From: an uncultured Coprococcus sp.
GTDB lineage: Bacteria > Bacillota > Clostridia > Lachnospirales > Lachnospiraceae
Reading direction: 5' to 3'
NCBI GenBank assembly: GCA_934247115.1
Contig: CAKQIY010000010.1
Span: 1-64,000 of the forward strand
DNA length: 64,000 nt
In this document: positions 42,541 to 52,018 of the stretch, in pieces
Layout of the letters: each line of letters starts with the position of its first letter
Numbering within the stretch: the first letter of the stretch is position 1
The notes under the pieces: model-generated
Databases searched by the model: none
The model's input: only the letters and a program-made list of their open reading frames with translations
What the model was told of the DNA's origin: nothing
Position numbers and translations under genes: made by a program

Positions 42541-42578
42541 AAACACCGGAACAAACTTTGTGTTTGTCCCGGTGTCTT
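42541..42578 (-). terminator. Terminator after the 685-residue gene
   Basis: GACACCGGGACAAACA...TTTGTTCCGGTG stem followed by TTTTTTAG on the minus strand, before hisS. Confidence 0.9.
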
Positions 42579-42626
42579 CCCATGTAATATATGATATCGA
42601 TATTATCAGTCGTCCGATAACAACGA

Positions 42627-44684
42627 TTACTTAAGCAGATCATAGTTGAGCTTCTTGATAACAATGAATGCCTTGTTTCTGAGCTCCTCACCTGAAAACT
42701 CATCAAGCTGTACATTCATATCCCAGTTATACTTCATGAGAGTATTCAGCAGATCCTCTATATAATCCTTTACATACTTTACATTGCTCTCGCTCTTGTC
42801 CTTGAGCTGTACAATGATATTCTCTATTGCCTCGATAATACCAGACTCCTGCTTCTCTGGTGCCTGACCTGACTCATCGTTAAGCTCGATAACCTTACCG
42901 GTCTTGGTGATGATGACCTTCTTGTTAGGAGCTGCTGCAGCCTTGCTCTTCTTGTTGATCATGTGATTGATACACTTGATAAGGCATGCTACTGAGTATG
43001 TCATCTCCTCGTTGGATGGCTTATCTATTCCCTTGAGAGTATGCTGGTGATACAGATATTCTGACTTGCAGAGCATCTCCTCAACTACAGCAACCTTACA
43101 CAGTGATACAAGGTCAGCTGGCATAGCCTGCTGCTTCTTACCGAAGAGACCACCGCCACCCTGCTCGTTATCCTCCTTGTACTTCTCAGGAAGTGTTGTT
43201 CTCACATATGTATCATGCAGAAACTTCTTAGCTATATTGATATCGTAGCTTGAGGCAAGAACCATCTTCTTGGAGCTGTTGAGCCCGTTCACTACCATAT
43301 CCTCGGCTGCCATGAACAGAAGAATCTTCTGTCTGTTGTCAAGCATAGAGTAGACTTCCTTGTTCTTGTTGTTCTTCTCCACAATCGACTTCTTTCTCAC
43401 ATCAAATACCTTAATCTTCTCCTTTACACTGAAGAATGACTTCAGCATGGTTGGATTCGCATTCAGGAAATTGCAACACCATGTGAGTTCTATGTACTGA
43501 TCCTCTATCTTGTTTGATACCTCATACAGACTGTATCCCTCAAACAGGACATTGAGTGCCTTTGAAAGTATCTCCAGACTCTCATACTTCTCCTCGTATG
43601 ACTTCTGTGTTATATCTGAATTGACATATGCCTTAATTCCACACTCTATAAATAGCTTGTTGTACTCATATGCGCCCTCAGGAATATTCTGGCGGCCGCT
43701 GAGCTGAGCTCCTGAACCGAGTGTCTGAAGGACTTTCTTGACCTCAGGTTCATTCTCGATAGCCTGATATACCTTCTTGGTAAATGCACAGGTCTCATTC
43801 AACAGTGAATCTATCCTCTTGTTATAAACCTCCTGCTTTGATATCTCTGATGCAACCTTGCTGCTGAGTATCTTGGCAGCCTCTGTGCTTGTCACATTCT
43901 TGATGAGTTCTTTGAAATTCGAATATACTGACAGATTATCGATCGGTATGTACTCTGCATTCAATCCATAGAACTGGAACGCCTTCTCATACTGCTTGTT
44001 GGCAATATAGATTGAGAACAGATTGATAGACAACTGTATCTTGTAATCGTTCGGAGCATGAGCATCCTCTATGACATAATCGTAGAGAACCTCAAGATTA
44101 CTTATATAAGACTCTGAACCTATATCCTCAGCTGATATATCCATCTCCATAACAACATTAATAAGATCAAGATATCCAAGAAGTGCCTTATCAAAGTTCT
44201 TTGGTCTGTCATCATCCTCAAGGATCTGATATGATATATTGATAAGGAGCGGTGCTATCTTCTCACCGATGAGCTTCATACACTCAGGTATCTTCTCAAG
44301 CTGTAAAAGATAAAGAAGCCATACACTATAACGATATACACCTGTTGCTGAAACCGGTGCATCTATATCGGTCGGATCTATATCTCCATATACAAATCTG
44401 AATAAAGGCTCGATCCACTCCTCTATAGCATAGTGTCCTGTAGCCTTGATATTGAAATCTACGAATTCAGCGAGCTCGTACAGCTTGGTACACTGTGCAC
44501 GAACCTCGTCGTCCACTGTCATGGTTGACAGATCAAAGTTAGAATCCTTTAAGCTGTCAATAACTAATGTATAAAATCCGTCCTCTACCTGGTCATTCAG
44601 ATAACGGATCAATGTTCCCTTATTGCTCGATGCAGCAATTGATAACGCATTGTCCCCTGCCTGTCCAATATTTGCTGGTAACAT
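42627..44684 (-). CDS. Large helical protein of unknown function (685 aa)
   Basis: No signal peptide or membrane helix. The sequence is mostly helical with repeated hydrophobic-acidic segments, reminiscent of tetratricopeptide-like proteins but without clear repeat consensus. A Gly-rich linker GGGGLFGKKQQAM occurs near residue 530, followed by a Lys/Ala-rich stretch and a C-terminal domain of about 100 residues. Family unknown. It has a strong promoter and its own terminator, so it is a single-gene transcript, probably abundant. Confidence 0.78.
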   Translation of the reverse strand: MLPANIGQAGDNALSIAASSNKGTLIRYLNDQVEDGFYTLVIDSLKDSNFDLSTMTVDDEVRAQCTKLYELAEFVDFNIKATGHYAIEEWIEPLFRFVYGDIDPTDIDAPVSATGVYRYSVWLLYLLQLEKIPECMKLIGEKIAPLLINISYQILEDDDRPKNFDKALLGYLDLINVVMEMDISAEDIGSESYISNLEVLYDYVIEDAHAPNDYKIQLSINLFSIYIANKQYEKAFQFYGLNAEYIPIDNLSVYSNFKELIKNVTSTEAAKILSSKVASEISKQEVYNKRIDSLLNETCAFTKKVYQAIENEPEVKKVLQTLGSGAQLSGRQNIPEGAYEYNKLFIECGIKAYVNSDITQKSYEEKYESLEILSKALNVLFEGYSLYEVSNKIEDQYIELTWCCNFLNANPTMLKSFFSVKEKIKVFDVRKKSIVEKNNKNKEVYSMLDNRQKILLFMAAEDMVVNGLNSSKKMVLASSYDINIAKKFLHDTYVRTTLPEKYKEDNEQGGGGLFGKKQQAMPADLVSLCKVAVVEEMLCKSEYLYHQHTLKGIDKPSNEEMTYSVACLIKCINHMINKKSKAAAAPNKKVIITKTGKVIELNDESGQAPEKQESGIIEAIENIIVQLKDKSESNVKYVKDYIEDLLNTLMKYNWDMNVQLDEFSGEELRNKAFIVIKKLNYDLLK

Positions 44685-44759
44685 AATATGTCAACCTCCT
44701 TTTGCTCTCACGTATATATCCTACGATATCATGGTTTCTCCCATAAAATCATTACTCTA

Positions 44760-44788
44760 AATATACCATATTTGGTAAAATCATTCAA
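44760..44788 (-). promoter_or_regulatory. Sigma-A promoter of the 685-residue gene
   Basis: TTGAAT, 17 bases, TATATT on the minus strand. The spacer contains the imperfect palindrome ACCAAATATGGT, a possible operator. Confidence 0.8.
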
Positions 44789-44911
44789 CAAAGTTTTTGG
44801 TTATTACTGATAACTGTCATTGTGCATAATCACCTAAAAATTACATCACGAAATTTTTTGGATTTTTTGTGCACTTTTACTGTGCTCATATAATCTTTTA
44901 AATCACCCGGA

Positions 44912-46687
44912 CTAGTCCAGTCCGGCCATATGAAGAATCGCCATGGCATTTGTCGTTGTACATCTGCCTTCCTTCTTCTTGTAGTCAAACCTCAGCTGAT
45001 CTCCTTCATAATACTCTTCAAAATGATAGTTGGCCGCAGGCGTGCCATCCTCTCCCTTTAGGTCACACAATTCAAAATCATGTGTAGATACAAGTGTCAT
45101 GGATCCTGGCCCTGCCAGCTTCCTTATGATCTGTGTGGCACCTACTATCCTGTCCGCAGAATTCGTTCCCTTGAATATCTCATCGATCAGGCACAGCATA
45201 GGCTTATCCTTCTTCCTGTATTCAACCATAGTCTTGATTCTGAGTATCTCTGCATAGAAGGTTGATATTCCATTGCTGACATCATCTGTGACTCTCATAG
45301 ATGTAAATATCCTCATAACATCAGCTTCCATGTAATCCGCACATACCGGTGCACCGGCATATGCCAGGATCAGATTGATGCCAAGTGTTCTGAGGAATGT
45401 CGTCTTTCCAGACATATTGCTTCCTGTTATGATAGTTGCACCGCCCTTGAAATCTGCATCATTCTCAACAACTACATCTGGACTTATAAGAGGATGTCTC
45501 ATTCCCCTGGCCTGGACATGCACATACTCTCTCCGTCCTATCTGAGGATATGTCACTTTTCTTGTTCTTGCCAGAACAGCAAATGACATGAGTTCCTCCA
45601 TGTCAGAAACCGCCTTTATCCAACCGGCAACATCCCCTCCATTTTTTGATTTCCATCTGTCCATCATATGTCCCAGATGGAAGTCCCACATCGTGAGTCC
45701 GCAGAGCAGCTGATGTACTATCGGGTTGTATCTGATATTGAATGCCGCACTTATCGTGCGAAGCTTTCTGATGGCGGCCAACGCCCCCGAACTCTCCGAC
45801 AGCTGACCCTTGATATCCCTCAGAAGCTCACTTTCAAAGTTCTCCTTTGAAATAAGCTCAAACATTCTTATATAATCCTCTATCACATATCCAAATGAGA
45901 TCATCGGCATGACTGACTGCCCAGCCACACCTCCAAACAACCACGAGAACAACAGCACTGCAAAAAACGAAACCAGTGTCCAACCTATATTGATCTGTCC
46001 CGTAACCCCCAGTATAAACAGCAGCACAGTCACAAGCGGCAGCACAAATCTAAGTACATTGAATATTCCTGGTATGTGGTCATCCCCATTACAGTAAGCC
46101 ACAAACTCATCTGCAGTATACTTCTTCTTTCCCATACCAGTCTTGACACCCAGAGTCTCGAAATTCATGGAAAACTGTCTCTTATCTGCCAGCTCCCTGA
46201 TGGCCTCCTGTCTGGTCTCTATATCAGCAATATCATATGAAGGATTCTTTATACTCTCTGCCAGACTTCTTCTGCCATCCTCAGTTCCTGCCACACAGAT
46301 GAACTGATACAGTGAATTGGGGCCTATGAGGTCCATATCTCTGGCCACCAGATCATCTTCCTTCAGATACTGAGACCCATTCTCCGCAAATTTTTTCCAT
46401 TCTTCACTGAACCTCGACTCATATCTTCTGAACACCTCTGATCTCGCCTTCCTGTATTCGATCTGTTCACTCAGTCTGCCATGCACAAATACCAGTGCAA
46501 CAAATGCAACGGTGGCCACTATACCAAACAACACCAGCATGAAGTGACTGTCATATATGCCTATGATAAGGGCAGCCACAGCAGCCAAAAACATCACAAA
46601 TCTTATTCCTGAATATGTCGAGGATCTCTTCTCAAGCTCTCCTGTCACCCTATCCAGTTCTTCTCGTTCCTGTCTATATTCGTCCAT
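44912..46687 (-). CDS. Membrane-associated MutS-like ATPase
   Basis: 591 residues. Two membrane helices lie near residues 27-70 and two more near 215-260. The C-terminal third is a MutS-type ATPase: Walker A IITGSNMSGKTTFLRTLG, Walker B LCLIDEIFKGTNSADR, and the downstream VSTHDFELCD. The mismatch-recognition domains of MutS are absent, and the lever-like helical part is short. Such membrane MutS-like proteins have no established function. Standalone gene with GAAAGGAT before the ATG. Confidence 0.85.
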   Translation of the reverse strand: MDEYRQEREELDRVTGELEKRSSTYSGIRFVMFLAAVAALIIGIYDSHFMLVLFGIVATVAFVALVFVHGRLSEQIEYRKARSEVFRRYESRFSEEWKKFAENGSQYLKEDDLVARDMDLIGPNSLYQFICVAGTEDGRRSLAESIKNPSYDIADIETRQEAIRELADKRQFSMNFETLGVKTGMGKKKYTADEFVAYCNGDDHIPGIFNVLRFVLPLVTVLLFILGVTGQINIGWTLVSFFAVLLFSWLFGGVAGQSVMPMISFGYVIEDYIRMFELISKENFESELLRDIKGQLSESSGALAAIRKLRTISAAFNIRYNPIVHQLLCGLTMWDFHLGHMMDRWKSKNGGDVAGWIKAVSDMEELMSFAVLARTRKVTYPQIGRREYVHVQARGMRHPLISPDVVVENDADFKGGATIITGSNMSGKTTFLRTLGINLILAYAGAPVCADYMEADVMRIFTSMRVTDDVSNGISTFYAEILRIKTMVEYRKKDKPMLCLIDEIFKGTNSADRIVGATQIIRKLAGPGSMTLVSTHDFELCDLKGEDGTPAANYHFEEYYEGDQLRFDYKKKEGRCTTTNAMAILHMAGLD

Positions 46688-46868
46688 ATTCCCATCCTTT
46701 CAAATTGCAAATGTGTTACACATATTATTATTTCCAATTACAACCATATATATCATACATGACTATAGCATACGCCATATCCCGCGTGCAAATATTAAAT
46801 CTTAATTAAATTCTCAATAAGCCGCCATTTATATGTATTAATTCGACGTAAGCAGACCTTTACCATTG

Positions 46869-46897
46869 TTGCATTTAGTGTGAATACATATTAAAAT
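46869..46897 (+). promoter_or_regulatory. Sigma-A promoter of the YtxH-like gene
   Basis: TTGCAT, 17 bases, TAAAAT, about 45 bp before the ATG at 46943. Confidence 0.75.
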
Positions 46898-46942
46898 AAA
46901 TGCACAGGTTATATACAATAGTAGGAAGGAGATTTCAAAATT

Positions 46943-47599
46943 ATGAAGAGTTTAACTAAATTAGCGCTTACACTTGCCGCAGCCGGTGGTGTGTGCTACT
47001 TATTCAAAGACAAGATCAAGACATCAAAGGCATATCAGACCGTAGAATCCAATGACACCATGAAGAAGGCAAAAGAGGCAGCAGCAGACACATATCACAG
47101 GGTTAAGGATTCCGACACCATTAAGAAGATCAAAGAATCCGATACAGTGAAGAAGATCAAGGATAATGACAATGTTAAAAAGGCAAAGGAATCCATAAAA
47201 GACACATACCACAAGGTTAAGGATTCCGAGACTGTGCATAAGGCAAAGGAGACCGTATCTGATACCTATGACAAGATAAAGGATAAGGTTAAGGACAAGA
47301 TGGATACCACAGACGACGGAGACAGAGAATATTTCACACTACATGAGCAGGCAGATATTGATGATTCTGCCGCTGCCATGGAATCATCTGCAGCAGTGGA
47401 GGCCGAGGAGAAATCCACTGCCAAAGCTGTGACAGAGACAGTTGCAGAGGCTGAAGATGTTCTTGCTGAAGCTACCGGAGCTGTGGCCAACGCAGCAGAC
47501 GCTGACACTGACGAGGTTATCGGGGATGAATACATGGGATTATCCGACGTATCTGAAGATCCATCTGTTTTATCTGAGCAGGACAAGCTGGATGTCTGA
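46943..47599 (+). CDS. YtxH-like membrane-anchored amphipathic repeat protein
   Basis: 218 residues. One N-terminal hydrophobic helix (LALTLAAAGGVCYLF) precedes 5-6 short amphipathic repeats of the type KKIKESDTVKKIKDND with Lys/Asp alternation, resembling LEA or YtxH proteins. The C-terminal half is Ala/Glu/Asp-rich and probably disordered. No catalytic motif. It may be a stress or envelope scaffold; inference. AAGGAG precedes the ATG. Confidence 0.8.
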   Translation: MKSLTKLALTLAAAGGVCYLFKDKIKTSKAYQTVESNDTMKKAKEAAADTYHRVKDSDTIKKIKESDTVKKIKDNDNVKKAKESIKDTYHKVKDSETVHKAKETVSDTYDKIKDKVKDKMDTTDDGDREYFTLHEQADIDDSAAAMESSAAVEAEEKSTAKAVTETVAEAEDVLAEATGAVANAADADTDEVIGDEYMGLSDVSEDPSVLSEQDKLDV

Positions 47600-47634
47600 T
47601 CTATGATTGTCCAGCTGCATATCTATTCTATACA

Positions 47635-47681
47635 AAAATCCACCGATCATATCAAATATGTGATATGGCCGGTGGATTTTT
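47635..47681. terminator. Bidirectional terminator
   Basis: AAAATCCACCG and CGGTGGATTTT flank a nested stem ATCATATCA/TGATATG. It separates the YtxH-like gene and the convergent membrane-protein gene. Confidence 0.85.
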
Positions 47682-47708
47682 CTTGTATGTTGACATAAGA
47701 GTAATCGC

Positions 47709-48626
47709 TCACCTTAACTCTTTATTCTTCAAATATGACAACGCCTCATCAAGAGCTGCCTCCGTCTTAAAGTTCTGCTCGTATGTCACTCCGTCAACAT
47801 CCTTCATGAGAAGCTTATATATCCGCTTTCTTCCTACTCCTATATTAGCTGATGTCCTGAGCTTACGAAAGTGCTCTATATTGTCGAGAGCGACCACATC
47901 TGTGCGCCAAATTCCATGATATATGAAGTAACTGTCTGTGATGACAACTCCATACTGGTCATAATATATGTTGCATCTGAGCTGCTCATCAATATCCCTG
48001 ACCATCTGCCTGTCAGCCTTATCTCCCAGGCCTGCACGCACATGTGGAAGTTTCCATGGTCTAGCAACGCAGTACACAGCATATGCGATATTATATACAG
48101 CCCATATTACAACCAATATAAGCACTAGAAGCATCATATTGTAGTATATTCTTGGAAAATCGACCTCACTTATGATCAAAGGATACATTCTGGAGTCCAG
48201 TTGTTCCTCAGATATCCCTATATCAGCAGAAAGTCCATCTACTATGGTCCTGTAGGTGTCCTGATCCGATATGACACGGCCTCTGATTGTATAATTGAGT
48301 ACCACATCATCGTCACTTCTGAGCAACAGGATCGCAAATCTGCCATCCTGCTGACAATAGTAGTATCTTCCCTGACGCTCAGAGTTCTCATAACATTCAT
48401 AGCCGGCATAGTCCGCTCTGTCCACAGTTATCGTAACGTCATTGTTCTTATCACTCTGTCTGTTCTCGATATCCTTTATTGTTCTGTAGCTTTTGCTGTC
48501 TATCCTCGCAGGCAAATCGAAATGAATCGCCATTCCAGTCATAAACGCAGCCATAAGTAATGACAGCACCACTCCGACTATTCTATTTTTGATTATATAA
48601 CACTCAAACCTTCTGTTCCTCAGCAT
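47709..48626 (-). CDS. Two-helix membrane protein of unknown family (305 aa)
   Basis: Membrane helices near residues 13-33 and 160-185 (LLVLILVVIWAVYNIAYAVY) flank an outer domain of about 120 residues with paired Cys/Tyr-rich parts (YYYCQQDGR). The C-terminal part resembles a beta-rich PH-like domain (IYYDQYGVVITDSYFIYHG). Family not recognised. It lies after the TPM and zinc-ribbon genes, in the same direction, probably one operon of membrane genes. The ribosome site is weak. Confidence 0.75.
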   Translation of the reverse strand: MLRNRRFECYIIKNRIVGVVLSLLMAAFMTGMAIHFDLPARIDSKSYRTIKDIENRQSDKNNDVTITVDRADYAGYECYENSERQGRYYYCQQDGRFAILLLRSDDDVVLNYTIRGRVISDQDTYRTIVDGLSADIGISEEQLDSRMYPLIISEVDFPRIYYNMMLLVLILVVIWAVYNIAYAVYCVARPWKLPHVRAGLGDKADRQMVRDIDEQLRCNIYYDQYGVVITDSYFIYHGIWRTDVVALDNIEHFRKLRTSANIGVGRKRIYKLLMKDVDGVTYEQNFKTEAALDEALSYLKNKELR

Positions 48627-48647
48627 TGTTTCAAAGCGTCACCCATT

Positions 48648-49490
48648 CTAGAAATGACCGCTGGCGCCTCCACGGCCGCCGCCTCCGCCGCCTCCGCCGC
48701 CGCTGCCGCCGCTGTCGGACTGTATCTGGACGCTGTGAACCTCCTTACGTATAAATATATCCCTCTTATCGAGAATCTGGGCATTGCCCTTGCTGTATGT
48801 AGATGCTGTTGTTGTATCCTTACCTGCCTTCTTGGAATAATTGACTATGAAGAATACTATTGCTCCAGCCAGTGACACTATAAAACATATAAGTGGTGAC
48901 AGGAATTTTATTCCTCCGCTTCCACTTCTCATTGCCTTCTCAGTATCATTTATCATCCTCTGCAAACCACCCATTGGATCATTTCTCAGAATCTTCGTTC
49001 CATGATCAACTATCTTCTGGGCTCTGGCAGTATTTATTCTGTCTGTTGCTTTACCATTCGTACAATATCCAAGGTCACCGGTATCCCAGTTTGCCACTAT
49101 AACTACACTGGTATTATATGCAGCATCTGCACCATTCTCCCATCCAAACTTATAGTAGTCGCATAGATCTCCTGCAAGCTCAAGGCTATCTCCTATAAAT
49201 AACACTCCTGCATCCGAAAGATCTGTGCTGTCATCTATAATAAATATAACAAAATCCATTCCCACCAGATCCTCAAGATCGGATATCTGCTGTTTCAGTT
49301 CTGACTCTTCATCGTCTGTGAGCTTATCCGCATAATCAAACAACCTGTCATTGGTCTTGCAGGCCGTATTACTTCTCTCATCATGCTTCAGATTCGCTTT
49401 TGACTTTACAAAATATCCTATAAAGCACGCTATTCCAATAACAACAAGCGCCACTAAGGCTATAATAAATCTCTTAATTGTTTTTTCCAT
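48648..49490 (-). CDS. TPM-domain protein with Gly-rich tail
   Basis: 280 residues. An N-terminal signal-anchor helix (FIIALVALVVIGIACFIG) is followed by the TPM (repair-of-PSII/phosphatase-like) domain: LFDYADKLTDDEESELKQQI, VGMDFVIFIIDDSTDLSDA, and the typical ARAQKIVDHGTKIL. A second membrane helix lies near residue 210, and the C-terminus is GGSGGGGGGGGGRGG. TPM proteins have loosely defined membrane roles. Its start is next to the zinc-ribbon gene's stop, so it is coupled. Confidence 0.88.
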   Translation of the reverse strand: MEKTIKRFIIALVALVVIGIACFIGYFVKSKANLKHDERSNTACKTNDRLFDYADKLTDDEESELKQQISDLEDLVGMDFVIFIIDDSTDLSDAGVLFIGDSLELAGDLCDYYKFGWENGADAAYNTSVVIVANWDTGDLGYCTNGKATDRINTARAQKIVDHGTKILRNDPMGGLQRMINDTEKAMRSGSGGIKFLSPLICFIVSLAGAIVFFIVNYSKKAGKDTTTASTYSKGNAQILDKRDIFIRKEVHSVQIQSDSGGSGGGGGGGGGRGGASGHF

Positions 49491-50474
49491 TTACAACACC
49501 CCCAGCAACATTGATATACCATCAAGACAAGCAACCAGTGCTCCCAGAACCAATGCGGTGAATCCGATCGCTTTTCCGATACTTCTCGGCGGAGTTCCTA
49601 CGCATTTGCCGGTCTGACCATTCACATAGAACTTGTAGTTCTGATTCTGGAAACGATACTCATATATCCATACAGGCATGAGTGCAAATCTTGTTCCCGT
49701 CTGTCTGTTGTTACTCATGAATCTTTCCTGGGTAAGAGTGCTGTAGCCTGTGGTATATTCATGTATCCAGCCATGATTAGCCTTGTCAGCCTTTTCCCTT
49801 GCACGTGACTCTACCTTATCAGGAGTCATATTGTACGTCTCTGCCTCAAAGCCTGACAGGAATTTGTTGTCATGCTTTATCATGTCCGCATACTCGTAAG
49901 GCTCCATCAGATCCATGATACCATCCTCCATATCTATGGATGCATCAACCGGTATGTTCTCATAATTCACATGAAGCTTTCTGAACACATCAAAGTATGA
50001 TGTCTCCGTATATCTCTTATCACCGGATGTCCATGTTCTGACCTTTGTTCCCAAAGCCTGATAGTCAACATTACTATCATAATCATACATCCAGAACGGA
50101 ACATACATGCCTCTCAGATTCTCCAGGGTTTTCTGCGAGAGGAATGTTCCTGGTAAGAACAGCTTCTTGCCGAACTCATTCTTAAGCTTCTCCTCAGCAT
50201 CATGCTTTCCTATCTTGAATGGCAATATAACATCTGCACCATACGGATAAGCAACCTTATCATCTCTGAGCAGATACGTTCCACATGCAGGGCATCTTCC
50301 TGCCGACTGAAATTCCTTGTACGGGATCTGCGAGCCACAATTCACACAGACTATAGGCTCGGCTGATGGAACTATCTCCTGACATTCCTCACCACCGCAG
50401 CTCATACATATCATTTTCTTTTTGCCTGGGTCGTATACTACGTTACCACCGCAATTCACGCAACGATATAACAA
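49491..50474 (-). CDS. Zinc-ribbon membrane protein (327 aa)
   Basis: Four CxxC pairs at the start (CVNCGGNVV, ICMSCGGE, CVNCGSQIPY, CPACGTYL) form two zinc ribbons. A middle region of about 200 residues follows, with VPFWMYDYDSNVDYQAL, and a C-terminal membrane helix (FTALVLGALVACLDGISMLL). Such domains are often found next to TPM proteins and may assist their assembly; inference. The start is a TTG with GGGGG 9 bases before. It is the first of the three-gene run zinc-ribbon, TPM, membrane protein. Confidence 0.82.
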   Translation of the reverse strand: MLYRCVNCGGNVVYDPGKKKMICMSCGGEECQEIVPSAEPIVCVNCGSQIPYKEFQSAGRCPACGTYLLRDDKVAYPYGADVILPFKIGKHDAEEKLKNEFGKKLFLPGTFLSQKTLENLRGMYVPFWMYDYDSNVDYQALGTKVRTWTSGDKRYTETSYFDVFRKLHVNYENIPVDASIDMEDGIMDLMEPYEYADMIKHDNKFLSGFEAETYNMTPDKVESRAREKADKANHGWIHEYTTGYSTLTQERFMSNNRQTGTRFALMPVWIYEYRFQNQNYKFYVNGQTGKCVGTPPRSIGKAIGFTALVLGALVACLDGISMLLGVL

Positions 50475-50717
50475 ATCTTATTTCCCCCTATCCTTGTTAT
50501 CTCTCTTCTTTCCCATTGTTCAGGTGTGCATGTCTACAACACACTTGCGCTCATTATAGCATAGCAGACAACTTTTTAGAACATCGAATTGCATGTCTTA
50601 GGCAGGATTTATGTCAGATTTTAGACATCTTACACATAACATTTTTTTAATTTTATGTGTCACATATTGCGGATGACCGAATATGTTATACCATGAACAA
50701 AATATTGGAGGCTTACC

Positions 50718-51002
50718 ATGAGTGATTTATCAGCAACACAGTGCGCTTGCGGCAGTTGTGGAGGTTGCGGCAGAAATGGACTTTCTTGCGGAGGTTCATG
50801 TGGCTGCAACAGCTGCACTCTGATCATCATTCTCCTTCTCTGCTGTGGCGGATGCGGAGATAATGGCTTCGGTGGATGCGGTGACAACAGCTGTATCTGG
50901 ATCATACTTCTCTTATGCTGCTGTGGTGGATTTGGAAGCTGTGGTGGCAACGGATGCGGCGGCTGTGGTGGCTGCGGTGGAAATGATTGCGGCTGCTGCT
51001 AA
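50718..51002 (+). CDS. Cys/Gly-rich small protein with two hydrophobic segments
   Basis: 94 residues with 23 Cys and about 28 Gly, no other clear domain. Two almost identical hydrophobic segments (CTLIIILLLCCGG and CIWIILLLCCCGG) separate three Cys/Gly-rich parts (CGSCGGCGRNG, CGGCGDNGFGGCGDN, CGGNGCGGCGGCGG). GGAGG 6 bases before the ATG makes expression likely. No leader peptide or known modification signature is seen. It could be a metal-binding, cross-linked surface or membrane-associated peptide; none of these is proved. Confidence 0.8.
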   Translation: MSDLSATQCACGSCGGCGRNGLSCGGSCGCNSCTLIIILLLCCGGCGDNGFGGCGDNSCIWIILLLCCCGGFGSCGGNGCGGCGGCGGNDCGCC

Positions 51003-51135
51003 TCTGCAAATTTTTATACAACCTCCGGAATAAAGTTATCCGGATGGAACAGCTCAGGCCAGCAGGAGCAATTCTGCTGGTATTTTTCTGTCCCCGGTTC
51101 ATAAAATGTAATGTGACATAAATGCGGAGCAGCAC

Positions 51136-51630
51136 ATGTTCAACGGAAACTTCCATCATCCTCTAGACAACTTAATACAAGACGACCGACTGTTCATGAT
51201 GGAAGCTATCATTCCCTTCGTGGCAGACAACATGAAAGCTCCACTTGCAATGTACATAAAGGTAACGGAGCTGCAGGCAATATTATCTGCACTCAGAGAC
51301 AAAGATTATGTCAACAGCTGCGGACTTCACAAGGATATCAATAACCAGGAGGACATCCTATCCTCTCTGGCTGGATGTGGTTTTGCTGATATAAAGGCTC
51401 AGTTTACAAACATGAAGAAAGCCATGGATATGATGAAAGCCATGGAGACTATGAACAATCCCCAGACAACAGATCCCCTGTATCAGCACTACCAAAGCAT
51501 GCATAGTGACACACCTGAGGACTCATATGATGATGGCTACGACAACTCAGCCCCTGAGAAACAGCCTGTATCTGATATATTCAGTTCTGTGCAGGATTTA
51601 TTTGAAAAATATGACAAGAAAGGATATTGA
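51136..51630 (+). CDS. Small helical protein, first of a pair (164 aa)
   Basis: Family not recognised. The first about 110 residues are helical (AIIPFVADNMKAPLAMYIKV, QAILSALRDKDYVN, KKAMDMMKAMETM), and the C-terminal about 50 are acidic and Tyr/Pro-rich, probably unstructured. No signal or membrane segment. The stop overlaps the start of the next gene, so the two are coupled. Weak ribosome site (GGAGC). Confidence 0.75.
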   Translation: MFNGNFHHPLDNLIQDDRLFMMEAIIPFVADNMKAPLAMYIKVTELQAILSALRDKDYVNSCGLHKDINNQEDILSSLAGCGFADIKAQFTNMKKAMDMMKAMETMNNPQTTDPLYQHYQSMHSDTPEDSYDDGYDNSAPEKQPVSDIFSSVQDLFEKYDKKGY

Positions 51631-51890
51631 TGACCATGAATCTTCAGAATGATCCCAGACTAAAGAATATGCATCCACTTAAAAGAGAGATATTACTGAG
51701 GCTGTCCCACTCCTCAACCACACTGACTCCTGAGCAGATGCTTCCACAGCTTATGGAGATCAACAAGGAATTACACAAGAGGGATCTGTCGTTCACCAAG
51801 GACGAATCCAGTATCGTTCTTGATGTATTATCCGAGAACATGTCCCCTGAGGAGCGGCAGAAAATCAATATGATCAAGGCCATGCTATAG
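51630..51890 (+). CDS. Small helical protein, second of a pair (86 aa)
   Basis: An 86-residue, mainly helical, charged protein (MHPLKREILLRLSHSS, LPQLMEINKELHKRDL, SPEERQKINMIKAM). Its start codon overlaps the first gene's stop (TGATG), with AAAGGA before it; the in-frame TTG one codon earlier is not needed. No known family. Likely partner of the preceding protein. Confidence 0.75.
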   Translation: MTMNLQNDPRLKNMHPLKREILLRLSHSSTTLTPEQMLPQLMEINKELHKRDLSFTKDESSIVLDVLSENMSPEERQKINMIKAML

Positions 51891-51910
51891 CTAAAACCTG
51901 TAATTTTACT

Positions 51911-51953
51911 ATAGCTCTCAGCTATGATTGTGAAAAATGTTAGCTAGTAGCTA
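51911..51953 (+). promoter_or_regulatory. Short palindromes upstream of the XRE regulator
   Basis: ATAGCTCTCAGCTAT (51911-51925) and TAGCTAGTAGCTA (51941-51953) lie in the gap between the small-protein pair and the XRE gene. They have the size and symmetry of XRE operators, so autoregulation is possible. Confidence 0.45.
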
Positions 51954-52018
51954 GTGCCGATATTCTCATAAACTTCTTATATTTGTGACAGTTAGATGTT
52001 TTTTCAGGAGGTTCTTTC

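Noticed and set aside
50660..50950. Pro/His-rich reading frame opposite the Cys/Gly-rich gene
   Set aside because: It is the antisense of the Gly/Cys-rich coding sequence and has no ribosome site.
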